Assembly: GCA_035291605.1 (NCBI GenBank) | Contig: DATDRS010000033.1 | Location: forward strand, 1-14,912 | Source of the DNA: DATDRS01 sp035291605 | GTDB lineage: Bacteria > Chloroflexota > Anaerolineae > Anaerolineales > UBA6663 | DNA length: 14,912 nt | Direction of reading: 5' to 3' | Shown: piece by piece, positions 9,201 to 14,912 of the stretch | Numbering within the stretch: the stretch's first letter is position 1 | Layout: each line of letters begins with the position of its first letter | Program-made: the position numbers and the translations under genes | Notes under the pieces: generated by a model | The model's database searches: none | What the model saw: only the letters and a program-made list of their open reading frames with translations | What the model was told of the DNA's origin: nothing

Positions 9201-9889
9201 GTGCCCGGTTGCGCCGCCTGCTCCATGCGGGCGGCCAGGTTGATGGCATCCCCCATCGCCGTGTACTCCACGCGCAAGTCCGAGCCGACCTCGCCCACCA
9301 CGACCAGGCCGGTGTTGAGGCCGACGCGCACATTCAAGTCCAGCCCGCGCTCGCGCCTGACCTGCTCGCCGTAGGTCCCTATCCCGGCGATGATGTCCAG
9401 CCCGGCACGCACTGCTCGTTGGGGATCGTCCTCGTGAGCGATGGGCGCGCCGAAGAACGCCAGTATCGCATCGCCCATCAGCCGGGCGAGCGTGCCCTCG
9501 TAGCGATAGATGGGCGCGATCAGGCGCTCAAACGCGCCGTTCATCACCTCGGCCCACTCTTCGGGGTCGAGTCTCTCGGCGGCGGCCGTAGAGCCTTTGA
9601 CATCGCAGAACAACATCGTCACCACGCGGCGCTCGCCTTCTACTCCTTCACCTTTCGTCCGGGCGGCTTCGAGCTTGGCGAGCAGTTCCTTGGGGATGTA
9701 TTGGTGGAGGCGACTCTGTGGGGCGGCGGGCGCAGGAGCGGCTAAGGCCTGACCACAATGGCGGCAAAACTTAGCGGTGGGCGATACGGGCTGGCCGCAT
9801 TGAGGACAGGCGCGTTCCATCGGCTTGCCGCAGTTCTCACAGAAGCGGGCGTCGTCGGGGTTAGGTGATTGGCAGTCAGGGCAGTTCAT
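6221..9889 (-). CDS. Zinc-ribbon / class III nucleotide cyclase / STAND-type ATPase / TPR protein
   Basis: The product has 1222 residues. Two zinc ribbons lie at the N-terminus (C3/C6/C17/C20 and C28/C31/C42/C45). A class III adenylate/guanylate cyclase domain follows (about 88-270), with both metal-binding aspartates (D96 in FCDVKGS, D140 in MGDAILAFFG) and the transition-state pair N217 and R221 (NLAAR). The position that usually holds the substrate-selecting Lys is R136. Next is an AAA_16/STAND-like ATPase (about 285-560) with Walker A GEAGLGKS at 316-323 and Walker B VVAFDDLHWAD at 448-458, then a probable winged-helix region (about 580-660). TPR-like helices, rich in paired Ala/Leu motifs, run to the C-terminus (about 700-1210). 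By family knowledge this is a cytosolic signalling protein in which ATPase/TPR sensing controls cyclic-nucleotide synthesis. The ATG sits one base after the stop of the upstream gene, so the two are translated together. The product nucleotide and the sensed signal are unknown. Confidence 0.93.
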   Translation of the reverse strand: MNCPDCQSPNPDDARFCENCGKPMERACPQCGQPVSPTAKFCRHCGQALAAPAPAAPQSRLHQYIPKELLAKLEAARTKGEGVEGERRVVTMLFCDVKGSTAAAERLDPEEWAEVMNGAFERLIAPIYRYEGTLARLMGDAILAFFGAPIAHEDDPQRAVRAGLDIIAGIGTYGEQVRRERGLDLNVRVGLNTGLVVVGEVGSDLRVEYTAMGDAINLAARMEQAAQPGTVQITGDTYKLVAPLFECEDLGGIEVKGKSEPVPAFRVLGVKTQPGRVRGIEGWETPLVGREREMAELRRLIAEVGQGHGRIVCLLGEAGLGKSRLVQELRAAWQAALPPNAAAPFGAVRAWAEAQGVSHETTRPYGLFRQVFRYLTGTTEADAWGVVRERVAAARGAAPEQRDRLIRVFEVLLTLSTQTPLEGEALKRELFEAMLQMTRAEALTGPLVVAFDDLHWADPASVELLLHLFQLADDAPIFFLCAFRPDRQSPAWQVKQTAERDYHHRYTELTLDPLSAEASQTLIEHLPAMTHLPSLLRQSILQRTEGNPFYMEEIVRALIDRGVIVRDDGAWRAAADVDPERIVIPDSLQTLLTARIDRLEEETRRILQLASVIGRSFYYRVLRSVSGPQANLDKHLRTLQRADLIRETARQPEPEYAFRHALTHEAAYNSILIKRRREFHRRVGEALETLMTDRLEAYAGLLGHHFYLAGDERAQTYYTLAGDAAYRLYANTEAAAHYTRALEMAKQAGAAGREALQHLFSRRGRALELNAHYREALDNYAEMEAVARAIGDRPLELSALMLRATIHATPSPEHDAERAQRLSEQALALARELGDRAAEARILWNLLWLNGMSGRAREAQAYGEQSLAIARELNLREQMAFTLNDLIGVYWAMGDRAAAQAVQVEARDLWRELGNLPMLSDNLARSSQFHLVAGDYAGVVAASDEAYALSQSIGNVWGQANSRMLIGPAYWEMGEYGAAIAVMEEAIQLAEQVEHMVALISIRSMLAYVYGAVGAFARGLEAAEAALTCARKMRPAWSPLALAALARLHFLNGDWPAAEAARQTAGQVLTADANLPHVSYAFLVPLTQTEAELALAHSDYARALTLADEMIAKIHSLGFRPFVPDGLYLKATVLLAQGQMGLARPLLEEARMQAEALGSRRSLWPILMALSEIEARSGGAAKAEDLRNQARHIIEYIASHLDDALRATFLNLPEVRAAVRGE

Positions 9890-9893
9890 TTTA
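9887..9893 (-). promoter_or_regulatory. Translational coupling junction TAA-A-ATG
   Basis: On the minus strand the stop TAA of the NTT/HEAT/CNBD gene and the ATG of the cyclase gene are separated by one base. The only G-rich candidate ribosome site (AGGGG, at 9904-9908) is 14 bases from the ATG, which is long. Reinitiation by ribosomes finishing the upstream gene is therefore the likely way the cyclase is translated. Confidence 0.75.
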
Positions 9894-12800
9894 TGCAGAC
9901 TTTCCCCTCAACCGCTCACACAACACCCGCATCACGGCCAGGCTGGTCTCCGGGCGCTCGCGCAGCAGGCCCTCGAAGTGCTTCTGGTCAAGGCACAACA
10001 GGCGCGCCCCGCCCGCCGCGGCGAGCGAGGCCATGCGCGGTTCGCGGCTGATAATGGCCATCTCGCCCACGTATTCGCCGGGCTTGCGCCGCGCCAGCTC
10101 CACGCCTGCGCTGGTCAGCACGCGGATCTCGCCGGAGATGATGACGTACATCTCGTCTCCCATGTCACCCTGCCGGGCAATCACATCGCCGTCGGCAAAA
10201 GTGCGCTCCAGGGCAAGCGCGCCCACCCGCTTGAGGTCGGCGGGCGATAAATCTGCGAACAATGGGACGCGGCGCAAAAACAGGATGCGTTCCATAAGCG
10301 AGAGAGCGGCCAGAGTGTTCATCGCCGAGTCGCCATTCAAGGCCGAAGCCGCCGCCTCGCGCACCGTTGCATCAGAGTCGGATTGAGCGAGCTGCGCGAG
10401 CGCCGAACGCACCGGCGGGTCGAAGACGCCGCCCGCCGCCAGCGCCGCACACGCACGCAACCACGCGTCCGAGTCCTGCATCACGCGCAGCAAGCCATCG
10501 GCCTGGGCGGGCGCGGCCTCGGTGGACTCCCACAAGCGCAGCAGCGGACGGACGATCTGACGCTCGCCCACAGACTCAAGCGTCTCCAGCGCATTCGCGC
10601 GTTGGCCGGGGTCGCGGCTTTGCAAGTTTTCGATGGCGAGGGCGAGCGCATCGTGGTTGCCCAACAGGCTGAGGGCGCGCAGGGCATTGAGGCCGTGGAA
10701 CAGGGCCTTGTCGCGGAGCGCGGCCGTGAGCAATTGAACCCGGTCGCTTCCGGGCAATTGCGACTCAATCCCATGCGATAAATCATTGTGATGCAAGGCG
10801 TGCGCAACGCTCTGACGAGCGTAATCCAGAATCTTCGGCGCAGCCTGGCGCGCGGGGAGATGCTCCAGCGCGAGCAGTGCGCCCGACTCGAGGGCGGGGT
10901 CGGAGAGCGCGGCGAGGGCCAGGCCAAGCGCAGAGGCGCCCGTGCGCCCGAGAGCGTGGGCGGCGGCCTCGCGCACCGTCGCATCAGAGTCGGATTGAGC
11001 GAGTTGCGCGAGCGCCGAACGCACCGGCGGGTCGAAGACGCCGCCCGCCGCCAGCGCCGCACACGCACGCAACCACGCGTCCGAGTCCTGCATCGCGCGC
11101 AGCAAACCATCGGCCTGGGCGGGCGCGGCCTCGGCGGCCTCCCACAAGCGCAACAACGGACGGACGATCTGACGCTCGCCCACAGACTCAAGCGTCTCCA
11201 GCGCGTTCGCGCGCTGTCCGGGGTCGCGGCTTTGCAAGTTTTCGATGGCGAGGGCGAGCGCATCGTGGTTGCCCAACAGGCCGAGGGCGCGCAGGGCATT
11301 GAGGCCGTGGAACAAGGCCTTGCCGCGGAGCGAGGCCGTGAGCAATTGAACCCGGTCGCCGCCGGGCAACTGCGGTTCAATCCCACGTGACAACTCGGCG
11401 TAATACAAGGCGCGCGCGACGCTCTGACGCGCGTAATCCAGAATCTTCGGCGCGGCCTGGCGCGCGGGGAGATGCTCCAGCGCGAGCAGCGCGCCCGACT
11501 CGAGGGCAGGGTCGGAGAGCGCGGCGAGGGCCAGGCCAAGCGCAGAGGCGCCCGTGCGCCCGAGAGCGTGGGCGGCGGCCTCGCGCACCGAGGCTTCCTC
11601 ATCGCCCAGAGCGCGTATCAAATGCTCCGTCGCCCCTTCCGCATCCATCTTCGCCAACGCGGAGGCCGCCGCGCGCCGGATGATGGGCGACGGGTCACGC
11701 AGCCCGGAGACAACCGGCTCAAATCCGGCGGCGGCCCCCCACTCGCCCAGCGCCGCGATCGCGCTCACGCGGGCCTCGGCCTCGCCCATCGCCGCCATCT
11801 CGGCGAGCATCGTCTGCGTTTGCGAATCGGGACTCGCCCGGAGCAACGCGAGGGCGGCGCGGGCGCGCACCGTCGGGGCCGGGTCGGCGAGCAGAGGGCG
11901 CAGGTGCGCGCTCAGTCCGCGCGCGCCTCCGGCCAGTCTGCGCAGAGTCTCGACCGCCTGCATCCGCACTTCTGATTCGGGATCGGCGAGGCAGACCGTC
12001 ACTTCGAGCAGGGCCGGGGTTGCGCGCGCCTGCGCCAGGGCGCGCAGCGAGGCCGCGCGCACTTGCGCGTCCGCGTCGGCAAGGGCGCTCATCAGCGCAG
12101 GCGCGGCCTCAGGCGCCGGGAGGCCGCCAAGAATTTCCGCCGAGACGCGGCGGATGGCCGGGTCCGGGCTGGAGAGACCAGCCACAATGGCGGCCACCGC
12201 GCCCGCGTCGCGCTGGAAGCCGCCGAACGGTTCTTCTTCACTGGAGAAGACCAGGGGCTGACCGGCGCGCAAGGCCGCCGCCAGCGCGCCGCCGTAGGCC
12301 CCCATCGCCTGCCACACCACCATCGTCGTCAACACCGCCGCGCCCAAGCCGATGAAATACAACTGCTGCGGTTGAAGCGCCTGCTCCCCAATCAGCAGAA
12401 CCAGACCGGCGATGACGATCCCGGCCTGGCCGGGCACGCCGTCAATGAAAGCCCGCGTTTGGTCGCGGCGCTCTGCGGGGACGACGTTGAACACGGCCTG
12501 ATAAGCCGTGCCGGCGATGCCGGAGAGGTACGCGTTCTGGATGAAGCGGAAGACGACGAGCGCGGGGAAGGCGGCATAAGCGGCGAGCGCGCCGAAGCCC
12601 GCCAGATAGATGAGCGGCAGGACGAGCATCATGCGCATGACGCCAAAGCGCGCGAACAGGCGATTGGCGAGAAAGAGCGAGACCAGAAACGCGACGCCGG
12701 TGCTGAGGGCTTGAAAGAGTCCGAAGAAACCCGCCAGGGCATCTTCCGCCGGGAACTGCTGCGCCGCCGCGCGCGAGAAGGGCAGGGCCAGCGAGAAGAA

Positions 12801-13526
12801 CAATACCGCGAACAACACCGCGGCGGCGGACATCCAGCGCAGGAGGGGCAAGCCGCGCACAAAGCGATAGCCCTGCTGCATTTCGTCTATGATAGGCGTG
12901 CGTTTGCGGCGAACCGGGGAGCGGGCGGCCGGCGCGGTGGAACGGCCGATCAATGCGCGGCTAATGAAGACCGCCAGCAGAAGCGCTCCCGCCCAGACGA
13001 GAAGCAGGTTTTCCGAATGGAGCCAGTCGGCGAGGGGGCGCGTGCCCAACCCGCCCACCACCGCGCCCAAGATGCCGCCCGCGCTGAACAGCGGGAAGAG
13101 GCGTTTGGCCTGGCGGGTGTCACACGCCATCCCGGCCAGGCCCCAGGTCAGCAATCCTTGCAGCGAACCTTTGACGTTCATCCCCAGCCACAGCACGGGG
13201 TAAATCCACTTCTGATCGAGGGAGAGTAAGGCCCGCTCGCCGATGAGGAGCAACGCCAGCGCGAGGGGCAGGCTGACGTACAACCGCTCGCGCGCCACAC
13301 GACCGAGCAGGGCCGTGATCGTCAGCGACGTGACCAGCGTGGTCACGCCGAGGGCCACGTACATGTACGGCAGGAACTGCACGCCGAAGCGGGCGAAGAA
13401 CAGCGCCTCGATGCCGTTGCCGCCGATGCTGCCCCCCGCCGAGGTGAACAGCATCACGCCGATCAAGAGCATGGCCATCCGGCCCTCGCCGGGGCGGATT
13501 TTGAGGACGCCTGCCAGATGTGTCAC
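9891..13526 (-). CDS. NTT/MFS-like membrane protein fused to HEAT repeats and a C-terminal cyclic-nucleotide-binding domain
   Basis: The product has 1211 residues. Residues about 17-412 hold roughly twelve hydrophobic helices. The sequences IRPGEGR at the N-terminus and DTRQAKRLFPLF at 136-147 match ATP/ADP-translocase (NTT) family proteins of free-living bacteria. Residues about 435-1060 are HEAT-like alpha repeats (VRxxAxxALG pattern). They include two near-identical 204-residue blocks, at 647-850 and 851-1054. Residues about 1085-1205 form a CAP/CNBD-type domain; its phosphate-binding cassette looks intact, with GEMA at 1154-1157 and PRMAS at 1163-1167 (E1155, R1164). Fusions of NTT with HEAT and CNBD domains are known from surveys of free-living bacteria (from memory), but their transport substrate is not established. 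The chosen start is the GTG at 13526, with GGAG ten bases upstream, because it keeps the conserved IRPGEGR; ATGs at residues 17 and 19 are alternatives. It lies 63 bases after comM and one base before the cyclase gene. Confidence 0.92.
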   Translation of the reverse strand: MTHLAGVLKIRPGEGRMAMLLIGVMLFTSAGGSIGGNGIEALFFARFGVQFLPYMYVALGVTTLVTSLTITALLGRVARERLYVSLPLALALLLIGERALLSLDQKWIYPVLWLGMNVKGSLQGLLTWGLAGMACDTRQAKRLFPLFSAGGILGAVVGGLGTRPLADWLHSENLLLVWAGALLLAVFISRALIGRSTAPAARSPVRRKRTPIIDEMQQGYRFVRGLPLLRWMSAAAVLFAVLFFSLALPFSRAAAQQFPAEDALAGFFGLFQALSTGVAFLVSLFLANRLFARFGVMRMMLVLPLIYLAGFGALAAYAAFPALVVFRFIQNAYLSGIAGTAYQAVFNVVPAERRDQTRAFIDGVPGQAGIVIAGLVLLIGEQALQPQQLYFIGLGAAVLTTMVVWQAMGAYGGALAAALRAGQPLVFSSEEEPFGGFQRDAGAVAAIVAGLSSPDPAIRRVSAEILGGLPAPEAAPALMSALADADAQVRAASLRALAQARATPALLEVTVCLADPESEVRMQAVETLRRLAGGARGLSAHLRPLLADPAPTVRARAALALLRASPDSQTQTMLAEMAAMGEAEARVSAIAALGEWGAAAGFEPVVSGLRDPSPIIRRAAASALAKMDAEGATEHLIRALGDEEASVREAAAHALGRTGASALGLALAALSDPALESGALLALEHLPARQAAPKILDYARQSVARALYYAELSRGIEPQLPGGDRVQLLTASLRGKALFHGLNALRALGLLGNHDALALAIENLQSRDPGQRANALETLESVGERQIVRPLLRLWEAAEAAPAQADGLLRAMQDSDAWLRACAALAAGGVFDPPVRSALAQLAQSDSDATVREAAAHALGRTGASALGLALAALSDPALESGALLALEHLPARQAAPKILDYARQSVAHALHHNDLSHGIESQLPGSDRVQLLTAALRDKALFHGLNALRALSLLGNHDALALAIENLQSRDPGQRANALETLESVGERQIVRPLLRLWESTEAAPAQADGLLRVMQDSDAWLRACAALAAGGVFDPPVRSALAQLAQSDSDATVREAAASALNGDSAMNTLAALSLMERILFLRRVPLFADLSPADLKRVGALALERTFADGDVIARQGDMGDEMYVIISGEIRVLTSAGVELARRKPGEYVGEMAIISREPRMASLAAAGGARLLCLDQKHFEGLLRERPETSLAVMRVLCERLRGKSA
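10365..10976 (-). repeat. Tandem 612-bp repeat, copy B (HEAT region, residues 851-1054)
   Basis: This is the gene-distal copy of an in-frame tandem duplication. Against copy A, aligned by eye without gaps, about 34 of 612 bases differ (about 94% identity), giving 14 amino-acid changes in 204. After it, a short third start of the unit (VREAAASALN, residue 1053 onward) leads into the CNBD. Confidence 0.93.
10977..11588 (-). repeat. Tandem 612-bp repeat, copy A (HEAT region, residues 647-850)
   Basis: This is the gene-proximal copy of the tandem duplication. Eight of the 14 amino-acid differences from copy B fall within residues 705-723, encoded at 11358-11414; the matching patch in copy B is 10746-10802. 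The remaining sequence is nearly identical. The period of exactly 612 is confirmed by two landmarks (10369 versus 10981, and 10941 versus 11553). Confidence 0.93.
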
Positions 13527-13536
13527 ACGGCTTGTT

Positions 13537-13540
13537 CTCC
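13537..13540 (-). promoter_or_regulatory. Probable ribosome binding site GGAG for the NTT/HEAT/CNBD gene
   Basis: GGAG on the minus strand lies ten bases before the GTG start at 13526. The spacing is slightly long, so it supports rather than proves the GTG start. A GAGGG just before the ATG at residue 17 is a competing site. Confidence 0.5.
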
Positions 13541-13589
13541 GCTTGAAACCGGCGACGACGAACGTATGCGGCCGCCGCGCCAGACCCGC

Positions 13590-14912
13590 TCAGTTCTGCC
13601 GCCGGGGGCGATACTGAATCGCCTCGGCCAGGTGCGCGGGCTGGATGGTCTCACTACCCGCGAGGTCAGCAATCGTCCGTGCCAGCTTGAGCACGCGATG
13701 AAAGGCGCGCGCCGAGAGGCCTAACTGCGCCATCGCCACTTTCAGCAAGGCAGTCCCCGCTTCGTCCAGTTTGCAATATTTCCGCACATCCGCCGGACGC
13801 ATGTCGGCATTACAGGCCAAATCCGTCCCCGCCAAGCGCGCCCGTTGCTTCTCCCGTGCGGCCTCTACCCTCGCACGCACAGCTTCAGATGGCTCCCCCA
13901 ACCGTTGGTCCGTCAATTTCTCGTACGCCACGCGCGGCACGTCCACGTGGATGTCAATCCGGTCGAGCAGCGGGCCAGAGATACGCTTCTGGTAGCGCGT
14001 CACCGTCGCGGGTGAGCAGGTACACTCGTGCGTCAAGTCACCCCAATAACCGCAAGGACATGGATTCATGCTCGCGACAAGCATGAAGTTGGCGGGAAAC
14101 GTCAGCGAGCCTTTGGCGCGAGAGATCGTGACGATTTTGTCTTCCAGCGGCTGGCGCAGGACTTCGAGCGTCTTTTGCGCGAACTCCGGCAGTTCGTCCA
14201 AGAACAGCACGCCCCGGTGGGCGAGCGAGATTTCGCCGGGGCGCGGGTAATTTCCACCGCCGACCAGTCCAGCATGGCTGATGGTGTGGTGCGGCGCGCG
14301 AAAGGGGCGATGCTGGATCAGCGGCGTGCTCGGCGGGAGTTGATCGGCGACTGAATAGACGCGCGTGACGTCGAGCGCCTCGTCAATCGTCATGCGCGGG
14401 AGGATGGAGGGGAGCGCGCGGGCGAGGAGCGTTTTGCCCGCGCCCGGCGGCCCGGTCATGATGACGTTGTGCCCGCCGGCGGCGGCGACCTCGAGCGCGC
14501 GCTTGACGTGCTCCTGGCCCTTGACCTCGCGGAAGTCGGTCGGCACGAAAACCGGTTCGCCGCCCACAACAGGTTCCACGATGGTGGCCGGGATCGGTTC
14601 CGCGCCCGAAAGGTGGTTGACCAGTTGGGCGAGGTTCGTCACCGGGATCACGGTCACGTCCGGGATGAGCGCGGCCTCGGGCGCATCCGCTTCGGGGACA
14701 AACACCGTGCGGTAGCCCTGCGCCCGCGCAAGCGCCGTCATAGGCAGCACGCCGCGCACGTGGCGCACGCTCCCGTCCAACGAGAGTTCGCCCATCACCA
14801 GCGCGCCCTCGAAACTCTCGGGCAAAATTTGCCCGGCGGCGGCCAGCACGCCGAGGGCGATGGGCAGGTCGTAGGCCGGGCCTTCCTTGCGCAGCGCGGC
14901 GGGCGCGAGGTT
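13590..14912 (-). CDS. comM: ComM/YifB-family Mg-chelatase-like AAA+ ATPase (5' end cut by window)
   Basis: The frame is open to the right edge and 440 residues are visible, so roughly the first 70 residues are missing relative to the usual length of about 510. The visible start (NLAPAALRKEGPAYDLPIAL) is the conserved Lon-like N-terminal domain of ComM. It is followed by GALVMGELSLDGSVRHVRG. The AAA+ core has Walker A GPPGAGKT (visible residues 154-161), the HRPFRAPHHT motif, Walker B GVLFLDEL (234-241) and a four-Cys cluster (NPCPCG then CTCSP) that probably binds zinc. The C-terminal part has the family motif LSARAFHRVLKLARTIADL. By family knowledge ComM is a hexameric helicase that promotes branch migration during natural transformation; it is also annotated as a Mg-chelatase subunit but has no role in chlorophyll synthesis. 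The downstream gene starts 63 bases after its stop, with no terminator visible, so it may share a transcript with the cNMP-related pair. Confidence 0.95.
   Translation of the reverse strand, partial: NLAPAALRKEGPAYDLPIALGVLAAAGQILPESFEGALVMGELSLDGSVRHVRGVLPMTALARAQGYRTVFVPEADAPEAALIPDVTVIPVTNLAQLVNHLSGAEPIPATIVEPVVGGEPVFVPTDFREVKGQEHVKRALEVAAAGGHNVIMTGPPGAGKTLLARALPSILPRMTIDEALDVTRVYSVADQLPPSTPLIQHRPFRAPHHTISHAGLVGGGNYPRPGEISLAHRGVLFLDELPEFAQKTLEVLRQPLEDKIVTISRAKGSLTFPANFMLVASMNPCPCGYWGDLTHECTCSPATVTRYQKRISGPLLDRIDIHVDVPRVAYEKLTDQRLGEPSEAVRARVEAAREKQRARLAGTDLACNADMRPADVRKYCKLDEAGTALLKVAMAQLGLSARAFHRVLKLARTIADLAGSETIQPAHLAEAIQYRPRRQN

Noticed and set aside
8525..9745. A 406-codon open frame on the plus strand opposite the cyclase gene
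   Set aside because: It is antisense to well-conserved cyclase and ATPase motifs and has no recognisable domain; GC-rich codon bias leaves such frames open.
10365..11588. The 612-bp repeats as a mobile element or CRISPR-like array
   Set aside because: They are in-frame coding HEAT sequence without terminal inverted repeats, spacers or a transposase, so internal gene duplication explains them.
12063..13229. A 388-codon open frame on the plus strand opposite the NTT-like membrane domain
   Set aside because: It has a low-complexity Arg/Gln/Ala-rich translation and overlaps a clearly conserved membrane protein on the other strand.

Overview
The window looks like part of a GC-rich bacterial chromosome, most probably Chloroflexota (Anaerolineae/Caldilineae-like). 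This is inferred from three things: the secreted protein carries a YLPLIAR-type motif just after its signal region, a hallmark of many Chloroflexota exported proteins; there is a zinc-ribbon/cyclase/AAA/TPR giant protein of the kind common in that phylum; and there is an NTT-HEAT-cNMP fusion transporter. No rRNA, tRNA, CRISPR array or transposase was seen. There is no gene-free stretch longer than 63 bases.

Layout: two genes on the + strand converge with three on the - strand. On the + strand, a 5'-truncated YVTN-propeller/di-heme cytochrome c peroxidase-like protein (to 1024) is followed after 14 bases by a 1717-residue exported repeat protein (1039-6192). That protein has Ig-like, ZU5-like, IPT/TIG-like and carboxypeptidase-regulatory-like parts, then four beta-helix-type repeat units and an autotransporter/PEP-CTERM-like beta end. 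An internal segment of about 0.9 kb (about 1846-2780) is much more AT-rich than the rest of the gene.

On the - strand, read from the right edge leftwards, are a 5'-truncated ComM/YifB Mg-chelatase-like AAA ATPase (13590-14912), an NTT/MFS-like membrane protein fused to HEAT repeats and a C-terminal cyclic-nucleotide-binding domain (9891-13526), and a 1222-residue zinc-ribbon/class III nucleotide cyclase/STAND-type ATPase/TPR protein (6221-9889). The last two are separated by a single base (stop TAA, A, start ATG), so they are almost certainly co-translated.

The most interesting reading is a cyclic-nucleotide circuit encoded as a pair. The cyclase protein would make a cyclic nucleotide under control of its ATPase/TPR sensor, and the adjacent membrane protein would bind it through its CNBD. 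The membrane protein also contains a 612-bp (204-residue) in-frame tandem duplication of its HEAT region, about 94% identical by eye, with most amino-acid differences in one 19-residue patch. Whether the NTT domain transports anything, and which nucleotide is made, cannot be told from sequence alone.
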